From positions 1 to 5,995 of the forward strand of contig JBLIOB010000265.1 in the NCBI GenBank assembly GCA_047639575.1: DNA of 5,995 bases, written 5' to 3'. The notes beneath the pieces were generated by a model that saw only the letters and a program-made list of their open reading frames with translations, made no database searches and was not told the DNA's origin. Each line of letters begins with the position of its first letter. Positions within the stretch are counted from its first letter, which is position 1. This DNA comes from JBLIOB01 sp047639575. Its GTDB lineage: Bacteria > Bacteroidota > Bacteroidia > Flavobacteriales_D > Parvicellaceae. A program made the translations under genes and the position numbers. Of the stretch, positions 1 to 5,995 are shown one piece after another.

Positions 1-157
1 GTTGTAATTTACTCTGAACAGGGAGTAGGTCACAAGAAAGTGATTAAACTATAGAACCACCTTTTTCTTGGATTTCTAACCCCAAAAAGAACAATTACAA
101 TCTCAACCACATTCCCCCTTCGGCTTTTCTGGGTTCCAGGAGCTCTACTATTGTATT

Positions 158-185
158 CGTTTCGGTGAATTTTTTCACCCAAACG
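158..185. repeat. Strong 12-bp hairpin with a TTTT loop
   Basis: The arm at 158-169 (cgtttcggtgaa) is the reverse complement of 174-185 (ttcacccaaacg) except for one C-C mismatch, around a four-base T loop at 170-173. No T-run follows on either side, so it is not a classical terminator. An imperfect direct copy of the left arm occurs at 208-218 (cgttttggtga), which can pair with 175-185 through 10 of 11 bases. The two pairings share the right arm and are mutually exclusive. The structure is read directly from the sequence; its role is unknown. Confidence 0.7.
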
Positions 186-359
186 GTTATACACCCTTGT
201 TAATAGGCGTTTTGGTGATTTTTAGAAAACCTGCTTTACATAATACTAATTATTAGGCGCATGTGAAAACAAATTGCAGTTGCGACCCTTCCATGTCTTT
301 CCTTTAGGCAAATGACGCAACGAATGATAGGGTTCGCGTAAGTAGAAGGTTTTTGAAAT

Positions 360-395
360 AAAAAAAGGGAGCATGTCTTAACATCTCTCCCTTTT
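360..395 (-). terminator. Rho-independent terminator, minus strand
   Basis: A perfect 9-bp stem pairs 363-371 (aaaagggag) with 387-395 (ctccctttt). Inside it is a further 4-bp stem, atgt at 373-376 with acat at 381-384, closing a CTTA loop. On the minus strand the hairpin ends in a run of seven T (complement of 360-366); on the plus strand only four T follow. Minus-strand use is therefore favoured. The nearest upstream gene in that direction is the M1 peptidase, whose stop is about 300 nt away, so it may end that transcript after a long 3' untranslated region. Confidence 0.65.
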
Positions 396-485
396 GAACC
401 TATATACCAGCACACCTACTGATCTCTTTCACATTGCATTATCTCTAGATCGGGATTAACCCGTTTCATAGATGGCTATGGTTCT

Positions 486-502
486 TTGTTGTTGTTGTTG
501 TT
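486..502. repeat. TTG trinucleotide run
   Basis: Five consecutive TTG units plus two further T. It lies in non-coding DNA and is a candidate slippage site. No coding role is supported. Confidence 0.6.
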
Positions 503-510
503 CGTTATGG

Positions 511-545
511 TAAGTGTACAGCAAAATCAACGTCAAGTACACTTA
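511..545. repeat. 9-bp perfect inverted repeat
   Basis: The arm taagtgtac at 511-519 and the arm gtacactta at 537-545 are exact reverse complements, separated by 17 bases. It could be a stem-loop in the 3' untranslated region of the minus-strand peptidase transcript, or a binding site for a dimeric protein. It has no adjacent T-run, so it is not a terminator by itself. Confidence 0.5.
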
Positions 546-696
546 AATCTTCCTATGAACAGGAACAAGTTTCTCAAAGAGGGGTTTCACCTTCCCTGTG
601 GTAAAGAAGAAATAAAGGCTCCTTCGGAAAGTGATTGTTGCCGTTGGGTTTTAAAGCTATCTATAAAGCGTTGAATACCAATATCAGAGAAATTTA

Positions 697-3390
697 TTAT
701 TTCGGTTTATAGTCCAAATATTGCAAAACGTTCGCATCGGTCTCAGCCATTCTTATTGCTTCTACAGTACGTTTAATTGATTCCGCCTGGTTCTCCGCTT
801 TAATTTGATCTTGCTTTGCAGATGCCGCTTTCATTGTTGCGCCTTCATCCATATACTTGTTATGAAGCAATTTTTGCTCTCCAGCAATTTCACCAAAGGT
901 TTTTGCTGCATTTCTTAATAGCTGATATCCTGCTAATTTTAAGAACCAAGGATTTCCATTTCTTGCTACATCCTCAAAAATTTCAATTCCTTTGTTGATC
1001 TCTTTTTGATCCTGTCTCATCAAATAAGTATTATAGGTTTGAAGAAAACCGTATTTCCCCATGCCGTTCACTTGATCCATTCTGGTTAAAAAGAAATCAT
1101 GCTCTTCTTTGCCACCGTGCTTCGCATAAACTCTTGCAATTGCATTTCTAACAGCGCCACCTTCATCATTTTCAAGTGATTTGGCAACGGCCATTGCTTT
1201 TTTCTTATCTGCAGATCCAAGCGCATCCATTCCCTGAGACATAACACTGTACGATGAATCTGTAAGTGCGTTCTCATAGATTTTAATTAACTCCATGTCC
1301 CCTTTCCATTTAGATTGCAGAATCAAAATGGCTGCTTTACGAACTGCCGGATGCTCATCTTTAGTTAGGCTAATTACTTTGGCTTTCATGCCGTTTTTAT
1401 CCGCTCTAATTGCATTACTTGATTTATTAAGCGCCATTGCCTTAATCTTCCAAAATGGGTGGCCATAAGCTTTAATGATTGCATCATTGGCCTCTGGAGT
1501 ATTCATCTGACCTAGTTTTGCTAAGGCCTCCTTTTTGTCTAGAAACAAAGGAGCGTGGTTCATTTGATAGATCCATTGTGCAGTAGGCTTCTTGTCCACC
1601 TTATCACAAAGCATCACTTTCTGAGCATCTATGTTAACCAATTGCGGTGCATAGGGAAGATCAAATACAAATGTGTCTTTTACTTGCTCGGCCCAAACAA
1701 TATGTCTGTTTTTCTTATTCTTAACATAGATATCAATATGAATCGGAAGCTTGTACAAAGGAACGTTATCCATGTTCTGATTTTGATCAATGTAGACGTA
1801 TAGCTTCTTTGAGGTAGCGTCATAACTTTGGTTGAACACTAGTTTAGGATGCCCTCCAGCTAAAAACCACTGATTAAAAAACCAGTTTAAATCCTCTCCC
1901 GTGGTTGCTTCAAATGCTTTTCTTAAATCGTGAATTTCTGCATTACTAAAAGCATTATCCGTTAAGTATTTTTTAAGAGAAGCGAAAAATGCATCGTCTC
2001 CAACATATGATCTTAGCATGTGAAGAATTCTACCTCCCTTGTTATACGAGTTCGCATCGAACATTTCTTCTTTGCTGCCATAATCGTATCTAATCATGTC
2101 TACGTATCCTTGTTGTTGCGATGATAACAAATAACCTTCCATTTCACTATAAGCATTCATGTCTGCTTCCATTTGTCCGTGCTCATACTCATCCCATAAA
2201 AATTGACTGTAGTTCGCAAAAGATTCATTCAAGGGTAAGTTGGCCCAGGACTCACAAGTTACTAAATCACCAAACCAGTGATGGAACAACTCATGTGCGA
2301 TAATTGATTCGTTTCCGCCATCAATAATTTCTCTTTTTGTTTGGTGTAGAAACTCTCCGTGAATTGTTGCGGTGGTATTTTCCATTGCCCCCGAAACATA
2401 ATCTCTCACTACCACTTGAGAGTACTTATCCCATTGGTATTCTACTCCTAATAAATCTGAGAAGTAACTAAGCATCTTCGGAGTTTTTCCAAAAATTGCT
2501 TTTGCGTGCTCTTCAAATTCCTTTTCTACATAGTAATTCACCGCCATTACGGTGCCGTCTTTTTTGGTCCATTTATCCTCTACTAAAGCAAAATCTCCAA
2601 CCGCCATCATAAACAAATAAGGCGAGTGAGGCTGGTCCATTTTCCAATAATCAGTTCTAGTTCCATCGGAGTTTGGGGTAGAATAAACCAACAGTCCGTT
2701 GGATAATGTCTTATACTTTTCATCAACCGTGATGTACATCTCTTGAGTCGTTTTCTCGTTTGGAGAATCGATGGTTGGGAACCAACAAGATCCAGCTTCA
2801 GTTTCGCCTTGAGTCCAAATTTGCATTGGCTTTTTCTCATCAGATTCATCTGCATTAATAAAGTAAAGTCCTTTTGCAGAGGAAATTGCCGCAGAACCTT
2901 TCTGTGTTACTTTTTCTGGATTGGCTATGTAGTTAATCCGAATCGTATACTGATCGTTTCGAGTAAATTCTTTACCTAGATTTATTTTAAGATAGTGACC
3001 ATCTGCCTTGTAAGTAAGAGCTGCTCCTTCTTGTTCTCCGTTCATCAAAACCACTTTGCTTACTTCGATTGCTTTGGCGTCTAATGTTAATGAATCTGTA
3101 TCAAAGAAGTGTGGCTTAATGGTTAGATCGGCTTGACCTTTTAGCTGTTTAGTATCCCAAAGAAAACTGACTTCTAATTTGGTGTGTAAAATATCACTCA
3201 CTCGCTTTTCAGACGGTTGATAAACGGGCCGAACTATAGGAGAATTTTTTTCATCTTCTAAAAGTTTATCAATTAGTTCCGAATCGGTGCCATCACCGTT
3301 TGCATCATTAATTGCTTTTGTCTTACACCCAGAAAGCGCTAGTCCAGCTAATACAGCTGTTGTGGTTAACAATCCTAATCTCCTCATCAT
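697..3390 (-). CDS. M1-family zinc aminopeptidase, lipoprotein
   Basis: Predicted 897-residue exported metallopeptidase that should remove N-terminal residues from peptides at the periplasmic or outer-membrane face. With the start at ATG 3390, residues 1-22 form a lipoprotein signal (MMRR, hydrophobic core, LSGC with Cys22). The longer open frame begins at a TTG at 3435, but that would bury the signal behind 15 extra residues, so I prefer the ATG; the ATG at 3387 is equally possible. All M1 hallmarks are present: the exopeptidase motif GAMEN (about 334-338), the zinc motif HELFH (His366, catalytic Glu367, His370), the third zinc ligand Glu389 in NESFANY exactly 18 residues on, and the transition-state Tyr449 in YNKGG. 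The N-terminal beta domain spans roughly 60-265. After the catalytic domain come a small beta domain (about 520-590) and a helical HEAT-like C-terminal region (about 605-840), ending in a charged helical tail. It appears intact and monocistronic. The natural substrate cannot be read from sequence. Confidence 0.95.
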   Translation of the reverse strand: MMRRLGLLTTTAVLAGLALSGCKTKAINDANGDGTDSELIDKLLEDEKNSPIVRPVYQPSEKRVSDILHTKLEVSFLWDTKQLKGQADLTIKPHFFDTDSLTLDAKAIEVSKVVLMNGEQEGAALTYKADGHYLKINLGKEFTRNDQYTIRINYIANPEKVTQKGSAAISSAKGLYFINADESDEKKPMQIWTQGETEAGSCWFPTIDSPNEKTTQEMYITVDEKYKTLSNGLLVYSTPNSDGTRTDYWKMDQPHSPYLFMMAVGDFALVEDKWTKKDGTVMAVNYYVEKEFEEHAKAIFGKTPKMLSYFSDLLGVEYQWDKYSQVVVRDYVSGAMENTTATIHGEFLHQTKREIIDGGNESIIAHELFHHWFGDLVTCESWANLPLNESFANYSQFLWDEYEHGQMEADMNAYSEMEGYLLSSQQQGYVDMIRYDYGSKEEMFDANSYNKGGRILHMLRSYVGDDAFFASLKKYLTDNAFSNAEIHDLRKAFEATTGEDLNWFFNQWFLAGGHPKLVFNQSYDATSKKLYVYIDQNQNMDNVPLYKLPIHIDIYVKNKKNRHIVWAEQVKDTFVFDLPYAPQLVNIDAQKVMLCDKVDKKPTAQWIYQMNHAPLFLDKKEALAKLGQMNTPEANDAIIKAYGHPFWKIKAMALNKSSNAIRADKNGMKAKVISLTKDEHPAVRKAAILILQSKWKGDMELIKIYENALTDSSYSVMSQGMDALGSADKKKAMAVAKSLENDEGGAVRNAIARVYAKHGGKEEHDFFLTRMDQVNGMGKYGFLQTYNTYLMRQDQKEINKGIEIFEDVARNGNPWFLKLAGYQLLRNAAKTFGEIAGEQKLLHNKYMDEGATMKAASAKQDQIKAENQAESIKRTVEAIRMAETDANVLQYLDYKPK

Positions 3391-3412
3391 TTTCAATTCT
3401 ACTAATTCAACA

Positions 3413-3420
3413 CAAATATC
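3413..3420 (-). promoter_or_regulatory. Possible -7 promoter box for the M1 peptidase
   Basis: On the minus strand this reads gatatttg, seven of eight matches to the Bacteroidota -7 element TAnnTTTG. It lies 22 nt before the ATG at 3390, so a transcript would have a leader of roughly 15 nt. The -33 element is poor: TTT rather than TTG about 20 nt upstream. This is a pattern match only, and it also argues against the TTG start at 3435, which would lie upstream of the box. Confidence 0.3.
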
Positions 3421-3476
3421 TCGAATCTTAGACAAGGCTTAAAGCGAAATAGTATAAACGGGCTGGAAAGGTTAAG

Positions 3477-3948
3477 GGAATGAGGGAATCTTGAATGAAG
3501 GAATGATAGGATGAAGAAATGATAGGATGATAGGATGATTGGATGATTGGCTATTAGGAATGAGGGAATCTTAAATGAAGGAATGATAGGATGATAGGAT
3601 GATTGGCTATTAGGAATGAGGGAATCTTGAATGAAGGAATGATAGGATGAAGAAATGATAGGATGATAGGATGATTGGCTATTAGGAATGAGGGAATCTT
3701 GAATGAAGGAATGATAGGATGAAGAAATGATAGGATGATAGAATGATAGGATGATTGGCTATTAGGAATGAGGGAATCTTGAATGAAGGAATGATAGGAT
3801 GAAGGAATGATAGGATGATAGGATGATTGAATGATTGGCTATTAGGAATGAGGGAATCTTGAATGAAGGAATGATAGGGTGATTGGCTGATTGGCTATTA
3901 GGAATGAGGGAATATCGAACTAGGAAATGATTGGATGGTTGGATTTTA
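3477..3948. repeat. Nested tandem array of 59 octamers in seven units
   Basis: The entire 472 bp divides without slippage into 8-bp words, mostly variants of ggatgata. The words are ordered into higher-order units, each opening with ggaatgag and (units 1-6) closing with ggctatta. Unit bounds and word counts are 3477-3556 (10), 3557-3612 (7), 3613-3684 (9), 3685-3764 (10), 3765-3844 (10), 3845-3900 (7) and 3901-3948 (6, degenerate). Units differ by gain or loss of whole octamers plus a few substitutions. The plus strand is very poor in C, which occurs mainly in the second word (ggaatctt) and the closing word. Because 8 is not a multiple of 3, the words run through all reading phases, and stops (TGA and TAG on plus, TAA and TAG in the closing word on minus) interrupt the frames, so it is non-coding. 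It fills the space between two divergent genes. No function is known to me. Confidence 0.95.
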
Positions 3949-4099
3949 GGAATGATGGAGAAAAGATGGGTTTTTCTTTAATGGGCGCTTGCTTGACTGA
4001 AAACAAGCTAATTACTGTTAAAACGGGCCGATTACTAGTGTCTTGACAGCGGCTTTTAGATAAATTCATTAATTTAGGGCTCCAACCAAAACAACGCGT
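3949..4099. other. Array edge and upstream region of the carrier-protein gene
   Basis: One or two decayed octamers follow the array (ggaatgat at 3949-3956, ggagaaaa at 3957-3964), after which the 8-bp rhythm is lost. The rest is AT-rich and non-coding, with only a weak 5-bp stem (gcttg at 3991-3995, caagc at 4004-4008). It contains the candidate promoter for the downstream operon. Confidence 0.5.
4043..4077 (+). promoter_or_regulatory. Possible promoter of the carrier-protein operon
   Basis: The box taatttag at 4070-4077 matches the Bacteroidota -7 element TAnnTTTG at seven of eight positions. A TTG at 4043-4045 (inside ttgaca) lies 24 nt upstream, slightly longer than the usual spacing of about 17-23. 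Transcription would start near 4084, leaving a leader of about 16 nt before the TTG start at 4100. This is a pattern match with no experimental support. Confidence 0.35.
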
Positions 4100-4582
4100 T
4101 TGTATAAGGTAAAAGTAAATCAAGGAGAAGTTGAAGAAATTTCAGCTGAAACTCACGACCTAAGTCAACTAGATATATTGGCTGACGGTGATGGAGGTTT
4201 TCATGTGATTAGAAATCATAAAAGCTACTCTGTACGCGTTATTACGCATAACAAGGCAGAAAAAAGCTTGACTTTATTGATTAATGGGAACAAGTATAAT
4301 GTTGTTCTAGAAGATCAATATGACGGTTTATTGAAATCTATGGGAATGGGCGCAGGAACAGTTAAGAAATTAAAGAATTTAAAAGCCCCGATGCCAGGAT
4401 TAGTTTTAGATGTTATTGCTAAAATGGGCTCAGAGGTTAAGAAAGATGACCCTTTAATGATTTTAGAAGCCATGAAAATGGAGAACATTTTAAAGTCGCC
4501 AGGAGATGGTATCATTAAAAGTATTGAAGTAGAAAAAGGAATCGCAGTAGAAAAGAATCAAGTATTAATTCATTTTGAATAA
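4100..4582 (+). CDS. Biotin carboxyl carrier protein (biotin/lipoyl attachment)
   Basis: Predicted 160-residue cytoplasmic carrier that bears biotin and shuttles carboxyl groups between a biotin carboxylase and a carboxyltransferase, as in acetyl- or propionyl-CoA carboxylase. The C-terminal biotinyl domain spans about 95-160. It has the hydrophobic APMPG opening at 96-100 and the biotinylation motif AMKM at 124-127, with Lys126 as the attachment site, followed by the usual KSPGDG turn and a terminal beta strand. The N-terminal part (about 1-75) is the beta-rich segment of the short Bacteroidota carrier family, and the length fits. The start is TTG: the frame is open only back to 4073, after a TAA at 4070-4072, and that stretch has no ATG. 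TTG at 4100 gives an N-terminus (MYKVKVN) typical of the family. No carboxylase or carboxyltransferase gene lies in the window, so the partner subunits must be elsewhere. An alternative is a decarboxylase-type carrier, which the motif alone cannot exclude. Confidence 0.9.
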   Translation: MYKVKVNQGEVEEISAETHDLSQLDILADGDGGFHVIRNHKSYSVRVITHNKAEKSLTLLINGNKYNVVLEDQYDGLLKSMGMGAGTVKKLKNLKAPMPGLVLDVIAKMGSEVKKDDPLMILEAMKMENILKSPGDGIIKSIEVEKGIAVEKNQVLIHFE

Positions 4583-4586
4583 AATT

Positions 4587-5237
4587 ATGAGAAAAGCAGT
4601 TTATGGCCTATTAATATTGGCCGCAGTAATGGTATCATCTTGTGGAGGAGAGCAATCTTCGGAACCACTTTTAACGACAACCACAACGACAACAGATGAG
4701 GTTGTTGCAACTCCAGTTGGTAATTGGTCATATGACCATACCTCTACATCGGTAAAATGGACGGGCTTCAAGTTAGAGAGCAAGGCTGGTGTTTCTGGTG
4801 AGTTCGATAGTATTATCGTAAACAACTTCACAACTGGACCAAACGCTGCTGAAGCAATGACTGGCGTGACGTTTGAAATATTCACTCAATCAGTTAATTC
4901 AAAAGACAGCGTTCGTGATTGGAAATTGGCAACGATTTTGTTCGGTGGAATGGAAACTGAAGTAATTACTGGTGAGATCAAAAGTATTGATGAAGCAGAA
5001 GGAAGTGCTGTGATTGCAGTGATTCTTGGCGGAACTTCAGTTGATGTACCCATGACTTACGAAATGGGTGATGACAATGTTGTTAAGTTGTCTGGTTCAA
5101 TTATTCTTCCAACTTGGAGTGATGCTGCTAAAACTGGTTTCGATGCATTAGCAGAGGCTTGTAAAGAAAAGCACGAAGGTGTTACATGGGAAGACGTAGA
5201 ATTAAACGTTTGGACTAAATTGGTAAAAGGAGAGTAG
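4587..5237 (+). CDS. YceI-like domain lipoprotein
   Basis: Predicted 216-residue envelope lipoprotein. Residues 1-19 form a signal peptide with lipobox VSSC (Cys19), followed by a short linker containing seven consecutive threonines (30-36). The mature domain starts near 46 with a tryptophan, then WSYDHTSTSVKWTGFK and a G-x-F-D segment at about 71-74. This is the pattern at the start of YceI-family proteins, lipocalin-like beta barrels that bind isoprenoid-type lipids in known members. The remaining beta-rich sequence to about 176 fits that fold and length. ATG 4587 is chosen because it gives a clean signal peptide; the frame extends to a TTG at 4575 that would overlap the preceding gene. It begins 4 bp after the carrier-protein stop, so the two are probably co-transcribed, and it ends at the shared terminator. 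The family call rests on local resemblance and is moderate; the ligand is unknown. Confidence 0.6.
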   Translation: MRKAVYGLLILAAVMVSSCGGEQSSEPLLTTTTTTTDEVVATPVGNWSYDHTSTSVKWTGFKLESKAGVSGEFDSIIVNNFTTGPNAAEAMTGVTFEIFTQSVNSKDSVRDWKLATILFGGMETEVITGEIKSIDEAEGSAVIAVILGGTSVDVPMTYEMGDDNVVKLSGSIILPTWSDAAKTGFDALAEACKEKHEGVTWEDVELNVWTKLVKGE

Positions 5238-5260
5238 ACCTTTTAGAAAGTATTTAAAAG

Positions 5261-5298
5261 AAAAAAGCGCCACTGACATATGTCATTGGCGCTTTTTT
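5261..5298. terminator. Bidirectional Rho-independent terminator
   Basis: The arms 5261-5278 and 5281-5298 are reverse complements over 18 positions with one mismatch. They contain GCGCCA/TGGCGC and an inner perfect palindrome tgacatatgtca. A-runs precede and T-runs follow (T 5293-5299 on plus; six T, C, four T on minus). It therefore works symmetrically between two convergent genes, ending the carrier/YceI-like operon 24 nt after its stop and the kinase transcript shortly after its stop at 5315. Confidence 0.93.
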
Positions 5299-5314
5299 TA
5301 TAGTCTTTTTTTAA

Positions 5315-5995
5315 TTAAACCGTTGCGTAATCCATGTCGAAATGCGCAAGTTTCACAAATCGCTCTACTCTTGCATCAATGTCGGCTTGAGTTAACTCAG
5401 CCAATCTTTCTGTTCCAAATTTTTCAACTGTAAATGAAGCTAATGCACTACCATAAATAATTGCTCTTTTCATGCTTTCAAAAGACAGGTCTCCTGTTTT
5501 AGCAAGGTATCCGATAAATCCACCTGCGAAAGTGTCTCCAGCTCCAGTTGGATCGAAAACCTCAGCTAATGGAAGTGCTGGCGCGAAGAATACATTCTCT
5601 CCGTGAAACAATAAAGCTCCGTGCTCACCTTTTTTAATGATCAAGTATTTAGGGCCCATTTCTCTGATGATATCTGCAGCTTTTACTAAAGAGTACTCTC
5701 CAGATAATTGTCTTGCTTCTTCATCATTGATAGTCAATACATCAACGTGCTTCAATACGTTCTTTAGGTCATCCATCATGATGTCCATCCAGAAATTCAT
5801 TGTATCTAAAACAACTAGTTTTGGTCTGTTTGCTAACCTTTCAATTACTTGCATTTGAACAGCAGGCACCAAGTTTCCAAGCATTAAAAACTCAGTGTCA
5901 TGTTTATACGCTTCAGGAATAATCGGATCAAACGTTTCCAATACGTTTAACTCTGTAACTAAAGTATCTCTCGTGTTCATGTCTGTATGGTATTT
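5315..5995 (-). CDS. PfkB-family carbohydrate/nucleoside kinase, 5' truncated by window
   Basis: Cytoplasmic ATP-dependent kinase of the ribokinase/PfkB family, which phosphorylates a sugar or nucleoside hydroxyl. An ATG at 5980 is internal: the frame runs open to the window edge (KYHTD precedes it), and the family is usually about 300 residues, so roughly 80 N-terminal residues with part of the substrate site are missing. Numbered from that internal Met, the visible part has the TINDEEA segment (83-89), the nucleotide-site strand KKGEHGALL (116-124), and the signature DPTGAGDTFAGG (143-154), whose GAGD forms the anion hole with Asp149 as catalytic base. The C-terminus is complete at the TAA (complement of 5315-5317). 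No frameshift is seen. The exact substrate (ribose, fructose, adenosine or other) cannot be set from this fragment. The gene converges on the YceI-like gene and shares its terminator. Confidence 0.93.
   Translation of the reverse strand, partial: KYHTDMNTRDTLVTELNVLETFDPIIPEAYKHDTEFLMLGNLVPAVQMQVIERLANRPKLVVLDTMNFWMDIMMDDLKNVLKHVDVLTINDEEARQLSGEYSLVKAADIIREMGPKYLIIKKGEHGALLFHGENVFFAPALPLAEVFDPTGAGDTFAGGFIGYLAKTGDLSFESMKRAIIYGSALASFTVEKFGTERLAELTQADIDARVERFVKLAHFDMDYATV

Larger units (their letters stand above)
1..696. other. Gene-free region with several structured elements
   Basis: No convincing protein-coding gene is visible here. The longest open stretches are about 60 codons or less, use TTG or GTG starts, and resemble no family I recognise. 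The region has a strong hairpin near 158-185, a second partial copy of one hairpin arm near 208-223, a terminator-like hairpin at 360-395, a TTG trinucleotide run and a 9-bp inverted repeat at 511-545. It may be the long 3' untranslated region of the minus-strand peptidase plus a decayed or regulatory intergenic segment. I see no tRNA cloverleaf and no rRNA, tmRNA or RNase P signature. The first 150 bases hold nothing I can name. Confidence 0.6.

Noticed and set aside
95..199. Short minus-strand open frame (about 35 codons) containing NTIVELLEPRKAEGG
   Set aside because: No ATG near its beginning and it overlaps the 158-185 hairpin. The peptide looks vaguely familiar as a small Bacteroidota hypothetical, but I cannot support that; it may be part of a repeated intergenic element.
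153..210. Integron attC-like site (hairpin followed by gttatac and ttaataggcg)
   Set aside because: The box gttatac departs from GTTRRRY at one position, no matching partner box is found on the left arm, and there is no integrase or cassette gene.
486..674. 62-codon plus-strand open frame starting at TTG in the TTG run
   Set aside because: No family resemblance, a start inside a simple repeat, an atypical composition and no promoter or ribosome site; most likely chance.
3391..3435. Extension of the M1 peptidase to the TTG at 3435
   Set aside because: It would place 15 charged residues before the lipoprotein signal and put the candidate -7 box inside the gene; ATG 3390 gives a standard signal peptide.
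3477..3948. CRISPR array
   Set aside because: There are no unique spacers; the whole stretch is built from one family of 8-bp words, and no cas genes are present.
3477..3948. Origin iterons or a DnaA-box cluster
   Set aside because: No DnaA-box consensus, no replication gene nearby, and the word length is much shorter than typical iterons.
3987..4008. Small stem gcttg/caagc as a terminator or RNA element
   Set aside because: Only 5 bp with an 8-base loop and no T-run; expected by chance.
3920..4123. Minus-strand 67-codon open frame across the array edge
   Set aside because: It overlaps the repeat edge, the promoter region and the start of the carrier-protein gene on the other strand; no recognisable protein.

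Overview
The window looks like chromosomal DNA from a member of the Bacteroidota, probably Flavobacteriales-like. The DNA is AT-rich and the starts lack strong Shine-Dalgarno sites. Two genes encode lipoproteins with short lipoboxes (LSGC and VSSC), and upstream boxes resemble the TAnnTTTG promoter element of this phylum. The assignment rests on style and protein resemblance, not on a marker gene.

Layout: 1-696 has no convincing gene. It holds a strong hairpin at 158-185 with a partial direct copy at 208-223, a terminator-like hairpin at 360-395 that reads best on the minus strand, a short TTG repeat and a 9-bp inverted repeat. From 3390 down to 697 (minus strand) lies an intact M1-family zinc aminopeptidase lipoprotein. 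The 709 bp between its start and the next gene are dominated by a tandem array at 3477-3948. This array is the most unusual object in the window: 59 consecutive 8-bp words grouped into seven higher-order units of 6 to 10 words.

From 4100 rightward there is a probable two-gene operon. It has a biotin carboxyl carrier protein with a TTG start, followed 4 bp after its stop by a small lipoprotein with a YceI-like domain. A symmetrical hairpin at 5261-5298 separates this operon from a convergent PfkB-family sugar or nucleoside kinase, whose 5' part lies beyond the right edge.

The peptidase (periplasm or cell surface), the carrier protein (cytoplasmic acyl-CoA carboxylation), the YceI-like lipoprotein (envelope) and the kinase (cytoplasmic metabolism) do not form an obvious pathway. 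I see no defence system, mobile element, CRISPR array, tRNA or rRNA. The notable biology is in the non-coding DNA: the nested octamer array and the structured 1-545 region.
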